DNA of 64,000 nucleotides from Thermoanaerobacter ethanolicus JW 200 (GTDB lineage Bacteria; Bacillota; Thermoanaerobacteria; Thermoanaerobacterales; Thermoanaerobacteraceae): assembly GCF_003722315.1 (NCBI RefSeq), contig NZ_CP033580.1, positions 391,001 to 455,000 of the forward strand, in the 5' to 3' direction. The translations under genes were made by a program, and so were the position numbers. The notes under the pieces are model-generated. The model ran no database searches. It saw only the letters and a list, made by a program, of their open reading frames with translations, and had not been told where the DNA came from. Positions 61,696 through 64,000 of the stretch are shown in pieces (position 1 is the stretch's first letter; every line of letters starts with the position of its first letter).

Positions 61696-62100
61696 ATGGA
61701 ATACATCTATATAGGGATTGGAGGATTTTTTGGAGCAGTACTAAGATATTTAATAACAATTTACTTTACAAAGATGTATCACACTGCATTTCCCTTTGAA
61801 ACTTTTATGATAAATATTTTAGGTTCGTTTTTGTTAAGTTTTATTGCTAATTTTACTATGGATGAGTACAAGGTAAATACTAATTTGAGATTGGCGATAA
61901 CAACAGGATTTATTGGGGCTTTTACAACATTTTCTACTTTTAGTATGGAAACAATAAATTTATTAAAAGCAGGGAAAGATTATATTGCTCTAAGTTATAT
62001 AATTTTATCAATATTTGGAGGCCTTTTGATGTCTTATTTAGGATTTGAATTTGCTGACAAAACTTTTGACTTACTAAAGGAGCGGGAGGAAGAACAGTGA
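61696..62100 (+). CDS. crcB1: Fluoride channel CrcB/Fluc, first copy
   Basis: A 134-residue four-helix fluoride exporter subunit. It has GIGGFFGAVLRYLIT, FETFMINILGSFLLSF, the phenylalanine-box region TTGFIGAFTTFSTFSMET and a last helix. It overlaps crcB2 by 4 nt. Pairs of unequal copies are known to form heterodimers in some bacteria. It is controlled by the fluoride riboswitch. Confidence 0.95.
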   Translation: MEYIYIGIGGFFGAVLRYLITIYFTKMYHTAFPFETFMINILGSFLLSFIANFTMDEYKVNTNLRLAITTGFIGAFTTFSTFSMETINLLKAGKDYIALSYIILSIFGGLLMSYLGFEFADKTFDLLKEREEEQ

Positions 62101-62480
62101 CAAGTATACTATATGTAGGAATTGGAGGAATTTTGGGAGCAATATTGAGATATGAAATATCGCGGCATATAAAGGAAAACCGAGAGATAGTTATTCCTAT
62201 CGAAACTTTTATTATAAATGTATTAGGTGCGTTTTTATTAAACTTTTTATCAAGTCCTAAAATAAATGTAAATTTAAGCTATGATGTTAAACTTTTTCTG
62301 ACAACGGGATTTCTAGGTGCTTTTACAACATACTCAACTTTTTCCCATGAGACAGTAGACTTAATCAAGAATAAAAAATATTTTCATGCATTTATATATA
62401 TGTCCTTAACAATTATATTTGGACTAATAGGAGGAGTATTGGGATATTATCTCGGAAATTATATGGGAAAATTGATTTGA
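62097..62480 (+). CDS. crcB2: Fluoride channel CrcB/Fluc, second copy
   Basis: A 127-residue CrcB with GIGGILGAILRYEISRHI, PIETFIINVLGAFLLNF and TTGFLGAFTTYSTFSHETV. It differs clearly from the first copy, which suits a heterodimeric channel. The start is GTG 62097, overlapping the previous stop codon (GTGA). Confidence 0.95.
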   Translation: MTSILYVGIGGILGAILRYEISRHIKENREIVIPIETFIINVLGAFLLNFLSSPKINVNLSYDVKLFLTTGFLGAFTTYSTFSHETVDLIKNKKYFHAFIYMSLTIIFGLIGGVLGYYLGNYMGKLI

Positions 62481-62534
62481 TTGGTGTATAATATATGTCA
62501 GTAGAAAATAAATATCAGTTAGGAGGAATAAAAT

Positions 62535-63706
62535 GTGAATTTGAATTATAATAATCTGCTGTCTGCTTTATCTTTGGCCCTTGACGTGCAAGAGTATAAG
62601 AACATGGGACATGCAAGAAGGGTGGCTTATATTTCTCTAAGGATTTCTGAGATGCTGAATTTGGATGAAAAAGAAACAAAAAAAGTGTATTATTCTGCTT
62701 TGTTACATGATATAGGACAAGGAGATATATACGAAGATTTTAACAAAGACGAATGGTGGAAACACAGTGAAAGAGGAAGTGAAATTGTAAAGAAGTTGCC
62801 CTTTGGAGAAAATTTTTCGGATATTATAAGATATCATCATGAAAATTACGATGGAAGCGGACATTTTAAACTAAATGGCGATTCTATTCCTTTAGGAGCT
62901 CAGATTGTTTTTATATCTGATCAATTTGATATACGGTACACCTCATCGGTTGGGAAAGAAAGTGAGTATAATATTCGGAATAATATCAAAGAAGGTATAA
63001 AAAGTGGTACTGGCAAGATGTTTAATCCCGTGGTTGCAAATGCATTACTTGACCTTACAAGACAAGAAAAATTTTGGCTTGATTATAAATTTTTTGATAT
63101 AAAAAGTATATTAAAAAGGATTGAACCTAAAGACACGGTTTCAATAGGAATTAATGAATTAGAGGATATAGCAGAGGTTTTTGCACAGATTATCGATAAT
63201 AGAAGCCGTTTTACCTATAACCATTCTAAAGGTATTTCAAAGTTAGCTTATGAAATGGCTAAGGTGATAGGATATGATGAAGAAACTTCTCGAAAAATAA
63301 AAATTGCGGGATTGCTTCATGACCTTGGAAAGCTAGCCATACCTAATTCTATTCTTGACAAACCGGACAAGCTTACTGAAGAGGAGTTTATGGTTATAAA
63401 ATCTCATACCTATTATACTAAAGAAATACTCAAAGAAATAGGAGGAATAGATGATATAGCAGAATGGGCCGCAAATCATCACGAGAAATTAGATGGAAGC
63501 GGGTATCCTGAGGGATTAAAAGGTGACGAAATTGGAGAGATGATAGACATGTGGCGGTTTGTGACATGTATCAAGCATTGACAGAAGACAGGCCTTATAG
63601 AAAGGGACTTGAACCGAAGCAGGCGATAGACATTATTGCAAAATCGGTGAAAGATAATAAAGTAAGCGGAGAGTCTTTAGAAATTTTAAAAGAAGTGGTA
63701 CTTTGA
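62535..63706 (+). pseudogene. tandem HD-GYP domain protein, broken by a frameshift near the 3' end
   Basis: Two HD-type domains in a row. The first (about 5-200) has HARRVAYISLRIS, LLHDIGQGD and HHENYDGSGH, so its GYP is incomplete. The second has HSKGISKLAYEMA, LLHDLGKLAI, KSHTYYTKEIL and NHHEKLDGSGYPEGLKGDE. After GEMID the frame reads MWRFVTCIKH and stops at 63581. The next frame continues VAVCDMYQALTEDRPYRKGL and on to TGA 63706. A single lost base near 63551-63553 explains both. The missing part includes the last HD-GYP metal ligand region. The start is GTG 62535 after AGGAGG. It could be a sequencing error or a real mutation. Confidence 0.82.
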
Positions 63707-63712
63707 TGTATA

Positions 63713-63745
63713 CTCAACCGTATTTTAGGAAATAATACGGTTGAG
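63713..63745 (+). promoter_or_regulatory. hairpin abutting the yaaL-like ribosome-binding site
   Basis: CTCAACCGTATT (63713-63724) pairs perfectly over 12 bp with AATACGGTTGAG (63734-63745). No T-run follows. Its last two bases belong to AGGAGG (63744-63749), the Shine-Dalgarno of the next gene. Confidence 0.6.
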
Positions 63746-63755
63746 GAGGTATATT

Positions 63756-64000
63756 ATGGGAATGCTTTTCGATTATTTAAAAGGGATTGCGGTAACAAAA
63801 AATATATATGACTACAATAGTGAGAACTATCAATTGGTAAATGAAGTGAGACAAACGATAAAAGAATTGAAAGATGCAGAAATTTATTTTCAAAGTGTCA
63901 CAGACCCTGACTTAGTAGATTATGCTATATATCGGTTAGAGAGTTTAAAGAGAAAGTACATATATTTATTGAAAAAAGCAAAAAAAGAGGGAATAAATTT
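63756..64000 (+). CDS. yaaL: YaaL-like DUF2508 family protein, cut by window edge
   Basis: At least 81 residues, open to the window edge. It begins MGMLFDYLKGIAVTKNIYDY and continues as a charged helical protein (NEVRQTIKELKDAEIYFQSV, DPDLVDYAIYRLESLKRKY). The gene is usually the one after recR and before bofA in spore formers; here crcB and HD-GYP genes are in between. Function unknown. Start ATG 63756 after AGGAGG. Confidence 0.8.
   Translation, partial: MGMLFDYLKGIAVTKNIYDYNSENYQLVNEVRQTIKELKDAEIYFQSVTDPDLVDYAIYRLESLKRKYIYLLKKAKKEGIN

Overview
The window is AT-rich, low-GC Gram-positive DNA from the chromosomal replication-origin region. Gene content and protein style point to a thermophilic, anaerobic, spore-forming clostridial-type Firmicute close to Thermoanaerobacter. 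Pointers are jag/yidC (spoIIIJ), remB, ytvI and a yaaL-like gene, T-box leaders, frequent TTG/GTG starts behind strong AGGAGG sites, and an MBX-type membrane complex. The genus is inferred from content, not from a database search.

Region 1 (1-5366, minus strand) is the conserved block mnmG-mnmE-jag-yidC-yidD-rnpA-rpmH. It faces away from an origin (5367-5875) rich in DnaA boxes. Region 2 (5876-19415) holds dnaA, dnaN, yaaA, recF, remB, gyrB and gyrA. The usual run is split by a GH31 alpha-glucosidase and by the minus-strand genes csaA and murT-gatD. Region 3 is a minus-strand old yellow enzyme (19441-20454), then a T-box-controlled branched-chain amino acid operon (ilvN-ilvC-leuA-leuC-leuD-leuB-ilvD-ilvB). 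An FMN riboswitch and ribD-ribE-ribBA-ribH follow directly (29861-33536).

Region 4 (33555-43713) has ytvI, an undescribed 56-codon gene, lepB, a serine T-box with serS and two tRNA-Ser genes, an LCP cell-wall protein, an intact IS1182-type element, a UPF0182 membrane protein and tRNA-Arg. A decayed stretch (43772-44123) holds remnants of an MFS transporter and an XRE regulator.

Region 5 (45210-55766) is the most interesting. A structured leader can pair with its own ribosome-binding site. It precedes a 13-gene operon in the order A-B-C-D-F-G-H-H'-M-J-K-L-N of archaeal MBX/MBS complexes (Mrp antiporter modules plus a hydrogenase-like arm). A DUF1646-type predicted cation transporter follows. 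The large subunit has one cysteine of each NiFe-ligand pair replaced by Asp, so it should not be a hydrogenase. The leader is a candidate Na+-sensing riboswitch.

Region 6 (55789-64000) contains tadA, two more tRNA-Ser genes, a large Bacillus-type SRP RNA, a HAMP-PAS-GAF-HD-GYP protein, dnaX, ebfC and recR. A fluoride riboswitch controls two crcB genes. Then come a tandem HD-GYP gene broken by a frameshift and a yaaL-like gene cut by the window edge. All four serine tRNA anticodons (UGA, GCU, CGA, GGA) are in the window. No CRISPR array, rRNA operon or prophage was seen.
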